Of a stretch of 64,000 nt of DNA, positions 36,188 through 44,708 are shown in pieces. The stretch's first letter is position 1. The number at the start of each line of letters is the position of its first letter. The notes under the pieces are model-generated. The model saw only the letters and a program-made list of their open reading frames with translations, made no database searches and was not told where the DNA came from. This DNA comes from Streptomyces barkulensis (GTDB lineage Bacteria; Actinomycetota; Actinomycetes; Streptomycetales; Streptomycetaceae). A program made the position numbers and the translations under genes. The DNA lies in assembly GCF_002843305.1 (NCBI RefSeq), contig NZ_PGSG01000015.1:1-64000 (forward strand), in the 5' to 3' direction.

Positions 36188-36967
36188 TCAGTCGCCGATG
36201 CCGGCCAGGTCGCGCAGCCTGCGTGTCTGGGCCGCACGCTCGGCGGCGCGCTGCTCGTCGTAGGTGCGGTCCACCGCGCCGCGCAGCAGCGCCTTGGTCT
36301 CGATCACCGCGTCGCGCGGGGCCGCGAGCAGCGCCGCGGCCAGATCCGCGGTGGCCTCCTCCAGCTCCGCGGCGGGCACCACGAGGTTGGCCAGGCCGGT
36401 CCGCTCGGCCTCCTCGGCGCGCACGGAACGGCCCGTCGCGCAGATCTCCAGCGCACGGGCGTACCCGATCAGGGAGACGAGCGGGTGGGTGCCGGTGAGG
36501 TCGGGGACCAGTCCGAGGCTGGTCTCCCGCATCGCGAACTGCACGTCGTCGGCGCACACCCGCAGGTCGCAGGCGAGCGCGAGCTGGAAGCCCGCGCCGA
36601 CGGCATGGCCCTGGACGGCGGCGATGCTCACGATGTCGCTGCGCCGCCACCAGGTGAAGGCCTCCTGGTAGCCGGCGATGGCCGTGTCGACCTCGGCGTC
36701 GGAACCGCGCGCCAGGTCGATGAAGGACGGCTCGCCGTCGAAGCCCTCGGGGGTGAAGGCCTGCCGGTCGAGTCCGGCGGAGAAGGACTGCCCCTCTCCG
36801 CGCAGGACGACGACGCGGATCTCGCCGGGCAGCAGCCGTCCGGCCTCGGCCAGGGCGCGCCACATCGCGAAGGTCTGGGCGTTGCGCTTGGCCGGGCGGT
36901 CGAGCGTGACCGTGGCCACGGCACCGTCCGCGACGAGCCGCACGCCGTCCTTGTCGAGCAGGGTCAT
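36188..36967 (-). CDS. enoyl-CoA hydratase/isomerase family protein
   Basis: A 259-residue crotonase-fold protein. The oxyanion-hole segments are GQSFSAGLDRQAF (about 59-71) and VQGHAVGAGFQLALACDLRV (about 118-137). The catalytic Glu position in RETSLGLVPDLTGTHPLV is altered compared with true hydratases, so isomerase or other crotonase chemistry is possible. It lies 110 bases downstream of gbn on the same strand with a hairpin between. Confidence 0.87.
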   Translation of the reverse strand: MTLLDKDGVRLVADGAVATVTLDRPAKRNAQTFAMWRALAEAGRLLPGEIRVVVLRGEGQSFSAGLDRQAFTPEGFDGEPSFIDLARGSDAEVDTAIAGYQEAFTWWRRSDIVSIAAVQGHAVGAGFQLALACDLRVCADDVQFAMRETSLGLVPDLTGTHPLVSLIGYARALEICATGRSVRAEEAERTGLANLVVPAAELEEATADLAAALLAAPRDAVIETKALLRGAVDRTYDEQRAAERAAQTRRLRDLAGIGD

Positions 36968-37022
36968 GAGGATCTCCCGGGGCAGTCCGCAGTCGGACGA
37001 CTGTCAAGTGACTGAAGAGTAA

Positions 37023-37054
37023 CCACCCGGCCGGTCGGATGGCCGACCGGGTGG
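37023..37054 (-). terminator. hairpin terminator after gbn
   Basis: On either strand CCACCC and GGTCGG pair with CCGACC and GGGTGG, leaving a 4-base bulge on one side. It begins 24 bases after the gbn stop and lies before the enoyl-CoA hydratase start. Confidence 0.6.
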
Positions 37055-37077
37055 CGCCCCTCGGGACACCCTGGATC

Positions 37078-37299
37078 TCAGGACGTCGCGGTCTTCTTGC
37101 CCCGCGTGGCACCGCCGCGACCGCGCAGGGTCACGCCGGACTCGCTGAGCATCCGGTGCACGAATCCGTAGGAGCGGCCGGTCTCCTCGGCCAGCGCCCG
37201 GATGCTCGCACCGGAGTCGTACTTCTTCTTGAGGTCAGCCGCGAGCTTCTCGCGCGCGGCGCCGGTCACCCGGCTGCCCTTCTTCAGAGTCTCGGCCAC
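37078..37299 (-). CDS. gbn: Gbn, small GATC-binding nucleoid-associated protein
   Basis: A 73-residue basic protein starting with GTG (VAETLKKGSRVTG), with a helix-turn-helix at about 30-52 (ASIRALAEETGRSYGFVHRM) and a Lys/Arg/Gly-rich tail ending GKKTATS. Length and sequence match SCO1839 (Gbn) of S. coelicolor, a published nucleoid-associated protein that recognises GATC followed by (A/T)T and affects development and antibiotic production. GAGGAGGCACGG precedes the GTG; a longer frame to 37365 is not needed. A GATCAT site lies 37 bases upstream of the start on the coding strand, hinting at autoregulation. Confidence 0.92.
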   Translation of the reverse strand: MAETLKKGSRVTGAAREKLAADLKKKYDSGASIRALAEETGRSYGFVHRMLSESGVTLRGRGGATRGKKTATS

Positions 37300-37752
37300 C
37301 CGTGCCTCCTCATGGGAAGTGCGCTCTGGACTCTCATGATCACCCCTTGCCGGTTTTCTGGCCACCCATTCGACAAGGTCCGTAAAACGTCATTGGCGGC
37401 CGGACAAGGGCCGAAGGGCTCCGGAGCGAGGCGTTCCGCGGCGCTCCCCGGGCGCCCACTTCCCTGCGACGCGAAGAAAGAGCAGGTCAGAGCCCTGGTT
37501 GGCGTTCAGACACCGGGGATGGGAGGTCTATGCCACATCACCGGTGCCATCGACACCCGGCCGCGCCGGAATACGAGCCGATCTCACTCAGATGATGGAT
37601 CAAGCGTCGGCCGAATGATCCAGAACGGTGTGATCACAACGCGCTCGCGGCGTGGCCGGGGCGTGGTGGAGGCGGGGCCGGGGCGGGCGTTCCGGCGCGG
37701 TCGGGCGTCGACGGCGCCGGAGCCGGCGCCGGAGCCGGGCTCCGGTCAGGGC
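37300..37752. other. gbn upstream region with GATC cluster
   Basis: About 450 bases without a gene, between gbn and the ABC-F gene (both minus strand). GATC occurs at 37338, 37580, 37598, 37617 and 37632. The last four fall in 56 bases at intervals of 18, 19 and 15. Local base composition is less GC-rich than its surroundings near 37560-37640. The gbn promoter should lie in the 37300-37400 part, but I see no clear hexamers. Confidence 0.6.
37336..37341 (-). promoter_or_regulatory. candidate Gbn binding site before gbn
   Basis: Minus-strand GATCAT fits the reported Gbn consensus GATC(A/T)T and lies 37 bases upstream of the gbn start codon. A second match, also GATCAT on the minus strand, is at 37615-37620. 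Autoregulation is inferred. Confidence 0.45.
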
Positions 37753-39351
37753 TCAGGCGAGCGCCACGAGGTCCGCGTACTCCTCGCCCCACAGGTCCTC
37801 CACACCGTCGGGCAGCAGGATGATCCGCTCCGGCTGGAGCGCTTCCACCGCGCCCTCGTCGTGGGTGACCAGCACCACCGCGCCGGTGAAGGTGCGCAGG
37901 GCGCCCAGGATCTCCTCCCGGCTGGCGGGGTCGAGGTTGTTGGTCGGCTCGTCCAGCAGCAGCACGTTGGCCGAGGAGACCACCAGCGTGGCCAGTGCCA
38001 GCCGGGTCTTCTCACCGCCGGAGAGCACCCGCGCGGGCTTGTCCACGTCGTCGCCGGAGAACAGGAACGAGCCCAGCGTCTTGCGGATGTCGACCAGGTC
38101 CATGTCCGGGGCGGCCGAGCGCATGTTCTCCAGGACCGTGCGGTCGCCGTCGAGCGTCTCGTGCTCCTGCGCGTAGTAGCCGAGCTTCAGCCCGTGGCCC
38201 GGGACCACCCGGCCGGTGTCGGGCTTCTCCACCCCGGCCAGCAGCCGCAGCAAAGTGGTCTTGCCCGCGCCGTTGAGGCCGAGGATGACCACCCGGGAGC
38301 CCTTGTCGATGGCGAGCGAGAGGTCGGTGAAGATCTCCAGCGAGCCGTAGGACTTGGACAGCTCCTCGGCCATCAGCGGGGTCTTGCCGCAGGGCGCGGG
38401 GTCGGGGAAGCGCAGCTTGGCGACCTTGTCGGCCTGCCGCTCCCCCTCCAGCCCGGCCAGCAGCCGCTCGGCCCGGCGGGCCATGTTCTGCGCGGCCACC
38501 GTCTTGGTGGCCTTGGCGCGCATCTTGTCGGCCTGGGCGTTGAGGGCCGCGGCCTTCTTCTCGGCGTTGGCCCGCTCGCGCCTGCGCCGCTTCTCGTCCG
38601 CCTCGCGCTGGGTCAGGTACTGCTTCCAGCCCATGTTGTAGATGTCGATGCCCGAGCGGTTGGCGTCGAGGTAGAAGACCTTGTTGACGACCGTCTCCAC
38701 CAGATCGACGTCGTGGGAGATGACGACGAAACCGCCGCGGTAGGTCTTCAGGAAGTCGCGCAGCCAGACGATCGAGTCGGCGTCGAGGTGGTTGGTCGGC
38801 TCGTCCAGCAGCAGGGTGTCGGCGTCCGAGAAGAGGATGCGGGCGAGCTCCACCCGGCGCCGCTGGCCGCCGGAGAGGGTGTGCAGCGGCTGGCCGAGCA
38901 CCCGGTCGGGCAGACCGAGGCTGGCGGCGATGGTGGCGGCCTCGGCCTCGGCGGCGTAGCCGCCCTTGGTGAGGAACTCCGTCTCCAGCCGCTCGTACTT
39001 CTTCATCGCCTTCTCGCGGGTGGCGCCCCGGCCGTTCGCCATCCGGTCCTCGTTCTCGCGCATCCTGCGCAGCACGGTGTCCAGACCTCGGGCGGACAGG
39101 ATGCGGTCGCGGGCGAGGGCGTCGAGGTCGCCGGTGCGCGGGTCCTGGGGCAGATAGCCGACCTCGCCGGTACGGGTGATCGTCCCGGCCGCGGGGGCGC
39201 CCTCGCCGGCCAGGCAGCGGGTCAGGGTCGTCTTGCCCGCCCCGTTGCGGCCGACCAGGCCGATGCGGTCGCCCCTGGCGATGCGGAAGGAGGCGGACTC
39301 GATGAGGATCCGGGCGCCGGCGCGCAGCTCTACTCCGGTGGCGGTGATCAC
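37753..39351 (-). CDS. ABC-F family ATP-binding protein
   Basis: A 532-residue protein with two ATPase domains and no membrane part. Domain one (about 1-225) has GRNGAGKTT, LSGGQRRR and LLLDEPTNHLD. A highly charged helical linker follows (about 240-305, Arg/Glu/Ala-rich). Domain two (about 320-530) has GLNGAGKTT, LSGGEKTR and LLLDEPTNNLD. ABC-F proteins act on ribosomes in translation or give resistance to ribosome-targeting antibiotics by dislodging them. No subfamily is assigned. The start is GTG (39351) after AGGAGTATTTCC. A 7-codon ORF lies 69 bases upstream. Confidence 0.93.
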   Translation of the reverse strand: MITATGVELRAGARILIESASFRIARGDRIGLVGRNGAGKTTLTRCLAGEGAPAAGTITRTGEVGYLPQDPRTGDLDALARDRILSARGLDTVLRRMRENEDRMANGRGATREKAMKKYERLETEFLTKGGYAAEAEAATIAASLGLPDRVLGQPLHTLSGGQRRRVELARILFSDADTLLLDEPTNHLDADSIVWLRDFLKTYRGGFVVISHDVDLVETVVNKVFYLDANRSGIDIYNMGWKQYLTQREADEKRRRRERANAEKKAAALNAQADKMRAKATKTVAAQNMARRAERLLAGLEGERQADKVAKLRFPDPAPCGKTPLMAEELSKSYGSLEIFTDLSLAIDKGSRVVILGLNGAGKTTLLRLLAGVEKPDTGRVVPGHGLKLGYYAQEHETLDGDRTVLENMRSAAPDMDLVDIRKTLGSFLFSGDDVDKPARVLSGGEKTRLALATLVVSSANVLLLDEPTNNLDPASREEILGALRTFTGAVVLVTHDEGAVEALQPERIILLPDGVEDLWGEEYADLVALA

Positions 39352-39420
39352 GGAAATACTCCTGGGCAGGGTGGACGTGCGTACGTCGTCGGTCGGGGGC
39401 TGGGAGACGGGCGTACGCCG

Positions 39421-39444
39421 CTAATGCACGAGGAGGTTCACCAT
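39421..39444 (-). CDS. 7-codon upstream ORF, possible leader peptide of the ABC-F gene
   Basis: A minimal ORF, Met-Val-Asn-Leu-Leu-Val-His-stop, ends 69 bases before the ABC-F start on the same strand. TAGACT (39457-39452), a good -10 hexamer, lies 7 bases before its ATG, so the message may be leaderless and begin at or near this ATG. Short palindromes (GGCGTACGCC; ACGTACGC-type) follow in the gap. Antibiotic-responsive ABC-F genes are often controlled by ribosome stalling on such leaders. Translation is unproven, and the ORF is short enough to be chance. Confidence 0.35.
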   Translation of the reverse strand: MVNLLVH

Positions 39445-39545
39445 GCGGTTCAGTCTAACGGCGGCGCGCAACCGGATTTCCGCGCCCGGGGCGGCAGGGC
39501 CGCGTGGGCCCCGGACGGCCGGGGACGCGGGCCCCGGGGCGCCCG

Positions 39546-40925
39546 TCACACCTCGCCGGTGTGGACCTGGAAGGCCGCGCGGCGCACCGCCCTGGCCAGC
39601 GCCGGGTCGGGGTGGGCCGCGGCGAGCGCGACCAGGACCTGGACGGTACGGGGGTGACCGGTGGCGCGGACCGCCTCCAAAAGCTCGGGGACGGTGTTCT
39701 GCACGGCCGAGTCCAGGTGCTCCACCAGCACTTTTCCCTCTCCGTGGTCGGCGACGGCCGCGGCGGTGTCCACCCACAGCCAGGTGGCCTCCTCCCGGGT
39801 CAGGACACCGGGGGCGCCGTTCGCCAGGTCCGCCGGGTCGGCGCCGTCGTGCTCGGCGAGCCAGAGCAGGGCGTAGGGGCGCAGGACGGGCTCGCCGGCC
39901 ACCTCGCGGACGGCGGACTCCGCGGGGGCGCCCACGGCGCGCAGCGCCTCGAAGGCCAGGCCGCGGATGAGGGCGTCGTCGCCGCGGGCGGCGTCGATCA
40001 GTTCGGCGACGGCCGGGCCGGTGGGGCGCGCGGCCAGCCAGGCGCGGTACTCGGCACGGGCCTCCCCGGGCGAGAGCCTGGCGCAGCCGCGCAGCATGTC
40101 CTCGGCGTGCTGCTCGATGTTCCCCGCCGGGCTCTGGGCCGCGACGCAGATCTGCTCCAGTTTCACCCACACCGCCCAGTTGCCCAGCGGGGTGAGCACC
40201 GCCTGCCCGGGGCGGCCCCGGTCGTCCTCGGCGCAGCGGGTGAGGGCTCCGACGGAGGCGAGGCCGTCCAGGGCCCAGTCCAGAAGCGCGGGCAGGCAGT
40301 CGTCCGCGTCCCCGGCCGCCTCGCCCGCCGGGGACACCGCGCCGCCGCGCTCGGCGCGGATCTCCGCGATGCGCCGCCTCAGCAGGTCCAGCAGGACCGG
40401 CACGGTCACCGGGCCGGAGGACAGGTGCATCACCGACAGGAACTGCGGCGCCGCCACGACCACCTCCCCGACCGCCCCGGGATCCGCGCCTCCGGGTGCG
40501 GGATGGGCCAGCGACCAGGCGTCGAAGAGCGCGACCCAGCCGCGCAGCACGGCCGAGTCGTCGCGGTCCCATGCGCGCAGCCGCCAGCCGGGCATGGCGG
40601 TGCCGTCGTGCAGTTCGATGAGGCCGGCGAGCCGGGCACGGTCCCAGTGGGCGGGGATCTGCTCCACGGGTATCCGCAGTTCCCCGGCCGCCCGTTCGGC
40701 GGCCGCCACCGGCGACAGCCCGGTGCCGTCGGCCCAGCGGGCCAGGCGCACGGCCTCACTGAGGCAGGCCCGTGCCTGACGGGCGAGTTGGTCGCGTGGG
40801 GGCACCCCCTCGGGGGGCCGGGGCGCGCTCCGCCGGCGGCGCGCGCCCACTGCTCGGCGCGCGGCGGCGAGAGGCTGACGGGATACGAGGCGCAGCCGGG
40901 TGTCTCGCGGGGTACGGGACGTCAC
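39546..40925 (-). CDS. conserved hypothetical protein, about 459 residues
   Basis: A large soluble Ala/Leu-rich protein. The middle (about 60-300) has helices with conserved-looking Trp and Asp (HWDRARLAGLIELHDG, LDWALDGLASVGALTRC). The C-terminal 150 residues look like HEAT/ARM-type helical repeats (LIDAARGDDALIRGLAFEALRAVG; LLEAVRATGHPRTVQVLVALAAAHPD). No catalytic motif recognised. The start is uncertain: GTG 40925 has no clear ribosome binding site, and a later GTG (about 40804, VPPRDQLARQARACL) follows GAGGGG. Confidence 0.7.
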   Translation of the reverse strand: MTSRTPRDTRLRLVSRQPLAAARRAVGARRRRSAPRPPEGVPPRDQLARQARACLSEAVRLARWADGTGLSPVAAAERAAGELRIPVEQIPAHWDRARLAGLIELHDGTAMPGWRLRAWDRDDSAVLRGWVALFDAWSLAHPAPGGADPGAVGEVVVAAPQFLSVMHLSSGPVTVPVLLDLLRRRIAEIRAERGGAVSPAGEAAGDADDCLPALLDWALDGLASVGALTRCAEDDRGRPGQAVLTPLGNWAVWVKLEQICVAAQSPAGNIEQHAEDMLRGCARLSPGEARAEYRAWLAARPTGPAVAELIDAARGDDALIRGLAFEALRAVGAPAESAVREVAGEPVLRPYALLWLAEHDGADPADLANGAPGVLTREEATWLWVDTAAAVADHGEGKVLVEHLDSAVQNTVPELLEAVRATGHPRTVQVLVALAAAHPDPALARAVRRAAFQVHTGEV

Positions 40926-40978
40926 GGGAGCAGTGTTGTTGATGACGGCCCGAAAGCCCAAACGCCGGTCGCCGCGCC

Positions 40979-42112
40979 TCACATGAGCGGGGTGAGGAAG
41001 CGGCGCAGCGCCTCCTGGTAGCCCTGCGGATCCGCGTTCCACATGGCGGCGTGCGGAGCCTGTCCGACGATGTGCAGCGAGACCAGGTCCGGGCGCTGTT
41101 CGGCCAGTTCGCGGGAGGGTTCCCAGGGCGCGACGGCGTCGTCCGGGCCGTGCAGGACGAGTGTGGGCAGCCGCAGCGTGCCGGGGTCGCTCAGCTCGGA
41201 GTGGAGCTCCGGGCGGAGCCGGGCGCGGCCCTGCGCGGCGCGTACCGCCAGCGGCAGCAGGGGGGCGGGGACGTGGCGGGCGCTCGCCAGCGCGCGCAGG
41301 GTGGCTCGCCAGTCGAGCACGGGCGAGTCCAGGACCAGCCCGGTGAGGAAGTCGCGGACCGGGGACTCGGCGGCGGCCCGCAGCGCCATGGTGGCTCCGG
41401 TGGACCAGCCGTACAGCACGATGCCGCGGGCGCCGCGGCCGAGCGCGTAACGGATGGCCGCGTCGAGGTCCCGCCACTCGGAGTCGCCCAGGTGCGCGGT
41501 GCCGTCGGGCGACCGGGGCGCCCCGGGATCGCCCCGGTAGGCGGGGACGAGCACGGGGACGCCCATGGCGTTCAGGAAGGGCAGGACGTTCAGGGGGTGC
41601 TCGCGCGTGGTGCCCAGGCCGTGCACGGCGATGATCCACACGTCGCGCAGGGCGGGCAGGTACCAGGCGGGCAGGGGGCCGAGTTCGCCCGGCACCTCGA
41701 CGTCCGCGTACTCCAGGCCCAGCGCGTCCCCGGGGTTCCCGGTGTGGAGCTGCGGGGTCAGCCGCACCCGGTCCCCGGTGGCGAGCCGGCCGCGGTCCAC
41801 CCGCTCCAGGCGCCGTACGACGGTGTCTGCGGAGGAGGGGACCTCGAGCACGCTTCCGACGACGGCGTGCCGGCCCGGACCGGTGAGGGCGTAGGTGCCG
41901 GGGAGCTGGGAGATGAGGGACCGGGTCAGGGTGACCTGCCCCGCCGCGGTGGCGTGGACGGTCAGCTGCGGGCCCTCGAAGCCGGCGGGCAGGGTGCGCC
42001 CGGAGGACGGCCTGAGGGCGGCGGTGGCCGCGTACCGGCCGGCCACGACAGCGGCCGCTCCGGCACCGAGCGTGGTGAGGGCGGTCAGGGCCGCCGTTCT
42101 GCGCAGACTCAT
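40979..42112 (-). CDS. alpha/beta hydrolase with N-terminal membrane anchor
   Basis: A 377-residue protein with an N-terminal hydrophobic segment (about 8-28, possibly a signal anchor). A beta-rich region follows (about 40-150), then an alpha/beta hydrolase fold (about 150-377) with HGLGTTREHP, the nucleophile elbow YGWSTGAT (Ser), LVLDSPVLDW, an Asp in VLHGPDDAVAPW, and the His in QAPHAAMW. Substrate unknown; BAAT/lipase-like esterases are the nearest type. GGAGACG precedes the ATG. Confidence 0.87.
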   Translation of the reverse strand: MSLRRTAALTALTTLGAGAAAVVAGRYAATAALRPSSGRTLPAGFEGPQLTVHATAAGQVTLTRSLISQLPGTYALTGPGRHAVVGSVLEVPSSADTVVRRLERVDRGRLATGDRVRLTPQLHTGNPGDALGLEYADVEVPGELGPLPAWYLPALRDVWIIAVHGLGTTREHPLNVLPFLNAMGVPVLVPAYRGDPGAPRSPDGTAHLGDSEWRDLDAAIRYALGRGARGIVLYGWSTGATMALRAAAESPVRDFLTGLVLDSPVLDWRATLRALASARHVPAPLLPLAVRAAQGRARLRPELHSELSDPGTLRLPTLVLHGPDDAVAPWEPSRELAEQRPDLVSLHIVGQAPHAAMWNADPQGYQEALRRFLTPLM

Positions 42113-42251
42113 CGTCTCCAAGGATGACGGCGTGGTGTCGCCGGGGCCAGCGGGCGGGCTCCGGCGGGTGAGCGGGGCGGGCCGGGGCCGGATCCCTCGC
42201 CCGGCGCCGCCGGCGCCGGTGTCGCACACCTCGTACCCCGTCCGCGCGGCG

Positions 42252-42956
42252 TCATCCGCCCGAGGGCGGGCGGGTGCCGCGCGGCTCGGCGCGGGCGGGC
42301 CGGCCGTGCTGCCCGTAGCCGCGCAGCCGCTCGGCCACGCGGTCCAGCTCCCCGGGCGGCAGCAGGGACGGGGTGCGGCCGGGCACGGAGGCGGCGGCGA
42401 GCCAGACCCGGCACATCCACTCCAGCTGGGCGGTGTCGTCGTACGCCCGGCCGAGGCTGTCGGCGTACACGACCGTGCCGTGGTTGCGCAGCAGGCAGCC
42501 GCTGCGGTCGCGCAGCGCCTCCCGTACGTGGGCGGCCAGTTCCTCGCTGCCGTAGGGAGCGTACGGCGCCACGCGGACCGGGCCGCCCAGGGCGGCGGCC
42601 ATGTAGTGGATCGCCGGGAGTTCGTCGACGAGGGTGGAGACGGCGGTGGCGTGCACCGCGTGGGTGTGGACGACCGCCGCGGCGCCGGTGGAGCGGTACA
42701 CCGCCAGGTGCATCGGCAGCTCGCTGGTGGGCACGAGGTCGCCGGCCACCGGCCGCCCGTCCAGGTCGACGGCGCACAGTTCGTCCGGACCGAGGCGGTC
42801 GTAGGCGATGCCGCTGGGGGTGACCAGGACGGTGTCGCCGATCCGCACCGACACGTTGCCCGAGGTGCCCACGACCAGGCCGTCGGCCACCGTCCGGCAG
42901 GCCGTGGCCACCAGTTCCCTCCAGGCGTCCGCCCAGGCCGACCGCATCCGCGCCAC
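42252..42956 (-). CDS. class II aldolase/adducin family protein
   Basis: A 234-residue zinc enzyme like L-fuculose-phosphate aldolase: GTSGNVSVRIGDTVLVTPSG (phosphate site, about 30-49), the catalytic Glu in TSELPMHLAVYR (about 77-88), and zinc His residues in HTHAVHAT and RNHGTVVYA. The last 25 residues are Pro/Gly-rich. It splits or forms sugar phosphates; the exact substrate is unknown. The start is GTG at 42956. Confidence 0.87.
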   Translation of the reverse strand: MARMRSAWADAWRELVATACRTVADGLVVGTSGNVSVRIGDTVLVTPSGIAYDRLGPDELCAVDLDGRPVAGDLVPTSELPMHLAVYRSTGAAAVVHTHAVHATAVSTLVDELPAIHYMAAALGGPVRVAPYAPYGSEELAAHVREALRDRSGCLLRNHGTVVYADSLGRAYDDTAQLEWMCRVWLAAASVPGRTPSLLPPGELDRVAERLRGYGQHGRPARAEPRGTRPPSGG

Positions 42957-43071
42957 CTCCGACGGAGCACTCTAGCGGCGGCGGGGCGGCCGGTGCGCCG
43001 GTGCGCCCGCCTTACCGCACCGTGCGACCCTGCGCACACAGGCGACATGAGACACCGTGACGCCGTTCCCA

Positions 43072-43108
43072 GTTCACCTTGCGTTCACCCTGCATCCTTA
43101 CCTTCACC
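43072..43108 (+). promoter_or_regulatory. PHO box (PhoP binding site) upstream of the phosphate transporter
   Basis: Two perfect GTTCACC units (43072-43078 and 43083-43089) are spaced by exactly 11 bases. A third, CTTCACC, is at 43102-43108. This is the Streptomyces PHO box layout of 11-base direct repeats. It ends 34 bases before the transporter start, so PhoP control of this gene is very likely. Confidence 0.85.
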
Positions 43109-43142
43109 GAGTACCTGCCCCCTCGACCGATTGCCTGGGTGA

Positions 43143-44378
43143 ATGGAAAACATCACGCTTCTCATCGGGATCGTGATCGTCACGGCCTTGGTGTTCGATT
43201 TCACCAACGGTTTCCACGACACGGCCAACGCCATGGCCACCACCATTTCCACCGGGGCACTCAAGCCCAAGACCGCGGTGGCGATGTCGGCGGTCCTCAA
43301 CCTCGTCGGCGCCTTCATCTCGGTCGAGGTCGCCGCGACGATCTCCAAAGGCCTCATCAACGAGGACTCCGGCATCGAACCCGCGGTGATCTTCGCGGGG
43401 CTGGTCGGCGCGATCCTGTGGAATCTGCTGACCTGGCTGGCCGGACTCCCCTCCAGTTCCTCGCACGCCCTCATGGGCGGCCTCCTCGGCGCCACGATCG
43501 CCGCCGTCGGCATCGGAGCCGTCTCCGTCAGCGCCGTCTTCATGAAGGTGCTGATCCCGGCCCTCGTCGCGCCCCTGGTCGCCGGCATCGCGGCCATGCT
43601 CGCGACCAGGCTGACCTACCGGATCAGCCGCAACACCGAGGAGGGGCAGGTCGCCAAGGGCTACCGCGCCGGGCAGATCGCCTCGGCCGGCCTGGTCTCC
43701 CTGGCCCACGGCACCAACGACGCGCAGAAGACGATGGGTGTCATCACCCTCGCGCTGATCTCCGGCGGCGTGCTCGGCGCCGACGCCGACCCGCCGCTGT
43801 GGGTCATCGCCTCGGCCGGCATCGCCATCGCGCTCGGCACCTACCTGGGCGGCTGGCGGATCATCCGCACCATGGGCAAGGGCCTGACCGACATCCGCCC
43901 GGCGCAGGGCTTCGCCGCCCAGACCAGCTCGGCCGTCACCATCCTGGCCTCCTCCCACCTGGGCTTCGCGCTCTCCACCACGCAGGTCTGCTCCGGCTCG
44001 ATCATGGGCTGCGGCCTGGGCCGCAAGGGTGGTGTGGTCCGCTGGAGCACCGCCGGCCGCATGGTCGCCGCCTGGGGCCTGACCCTCCCGGCCGCCGGTC
44101 TGATCGCCGCGGGCTCCGCGCTGCTGGCCATCCAGGGCGACTGGGGTGTCACCGTGGTCGCGGTCGTCTCCGCCGCCGCCATCGCCGCCATCTGGTTCGC
44201 CTCCCGCCGGGAGCCGGTCGACCACACCAACGTCAACGACGTCGAGCCGGCCGAGGCGGAGGACGCGGGCGTGGTCACGGCCGCGGTGCAGGCCGTCTCC
44301 CCGCCGCCCACCGCCGCCATGGAGGATGCCGAGAAGGCCTCCGACGCCCCGGCGAAGACCACCGTCTCCGCTCCCTGA
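43143..44378 (+). CDS. pitH2: low-affinity inorganic phosphate transporter (PiT family)
   Basis: A 411-residue membrane protein with about ten helices and the two PiT signature repeats: FDFTNGFHDTANAMATTIS (about 18-36) and LAHGTNDAQKTMG (about 190-202). It moves phosphate (as a metal-phosphate complex) with protons. A PHO box lies directly upstream. The symbol is based on the match in position to SCO1845 (pitH2), next to cob genes in S. coelicolor. The last 55 residues are Pro/Ala-rich and cytoplasmic. Confidence 0.92.
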   Translation: MENITLLIGIVIVTALVFDFTNGFHDTANAMATTISTGALKPKTAVAMSAVLNLVGAFISVEVAATISKGLINEDSGIEPAVIFAGLVGAILWNLLTWLAGLPSSSSHALMGGLLGATIAAVGIGAVSVSAVFMKVLIPALVAPLVAGIAAMLATRLTYRISRNTEEGQVAKGYRAGQIASAGLVSLAHGTNDAQKTMGVITLALISGGVLGADADPPLWVIASAGIAIALGTYLGGWRIIRTMGKGLTDIRPAQGFAAQTSSAVTILASSHLGFALSTTQVCSGSIMGCGLGRKGGVVRWSTAGRMVAAWGLTLPAAGLIAAGSALLAIQGDWGVTVVAVVSAAAIAAIWFASRREPVDHTNVNDVEPAEAEDAGVVTAAVQAVSPPPTAAMEDAEKASDAPAKTTVSAP

Positions 44379-44406
44379 GCCCGAGCCCCGCGAAGGAAGA
44401 AGCACC

Positions 44407-44622
44407 ATGGACATCGACTGGGCGGCCCTCGGCCAGGTCTTCGGCGTCAGTCTCGTGATGACGGTCGGCCTGGTGGGCCTGTTCACCCTCGGCATCGTCG
44501 GCCTGGGCACCAACGACAAGGCGCGGGGCGGCTCCTCCGCCCTGGCCCGCGTCGGCGCCTACGCCAGCTACGCCCTGTGCGCGGCCGCGGTGGCGTACGG
44601 CATCTACATCATCGCGGCCTGA
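44407..44622 (+). CDS. small membrane protein cotranscribed with the phosphate transporter
   Basis: A 71-residue protein with two hydrophobic helices (about 10-34 and 46-70), linked by LGTNDKARGGSSALAR. It lies 28 bases after pitH2 with GAAGGAAGAAGCACC before the ATG. This small partner regularly follows pit genes in Streptomyces. Its role is unknown; it may be an accessory of the transporter. Confidence 0.85.
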   Translation: MDIDWAALGQVFGVSLVMTVGLVGLFTLGIVGLGTNDKARGGSSALARVGAYASYALCAAAVAYGIYIIAA

Positions 44623-44670
44623 GCGGGCCTGTCGGGGCCCCGCGGCCTCTCAGGCATCGGTACGCCTTCA

Positions 44671-44708
44671 CCGGCGCCCGGCGGACACCGCCGGGCGCCG
44701 GCGCGTTT
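44671..44708 (+). terminator. rho-independent-type terminator after the pit operon
   Basis: Perfect 14-base arms (44671-44684 and 44688-44701) with a 3-base loop, followed by CGCGTTTT. This is one of the few hairpins in the window with a T-run. It separates the pit operon from the cobalamin leader. Confidence 0.85.

Noticed and set aside
37039..39657. 872-codon plus-strand open frame
   Set aside because: Antisense to gbn and ABC-F, both with clear motifs; the translation is Gly/Val/Gln-rich shadow sequence.
39443..39970. Plus-strand ORF with a perfect GAGGAGG site before ATG (MRFSLTAARNRIS)
   Set aside because: Apart from the first residues it is Pro/Arg/Gly shadow sequence antisense to the 459-residue gene; the GAGGAGG is the complement of the mini-ORF codons.
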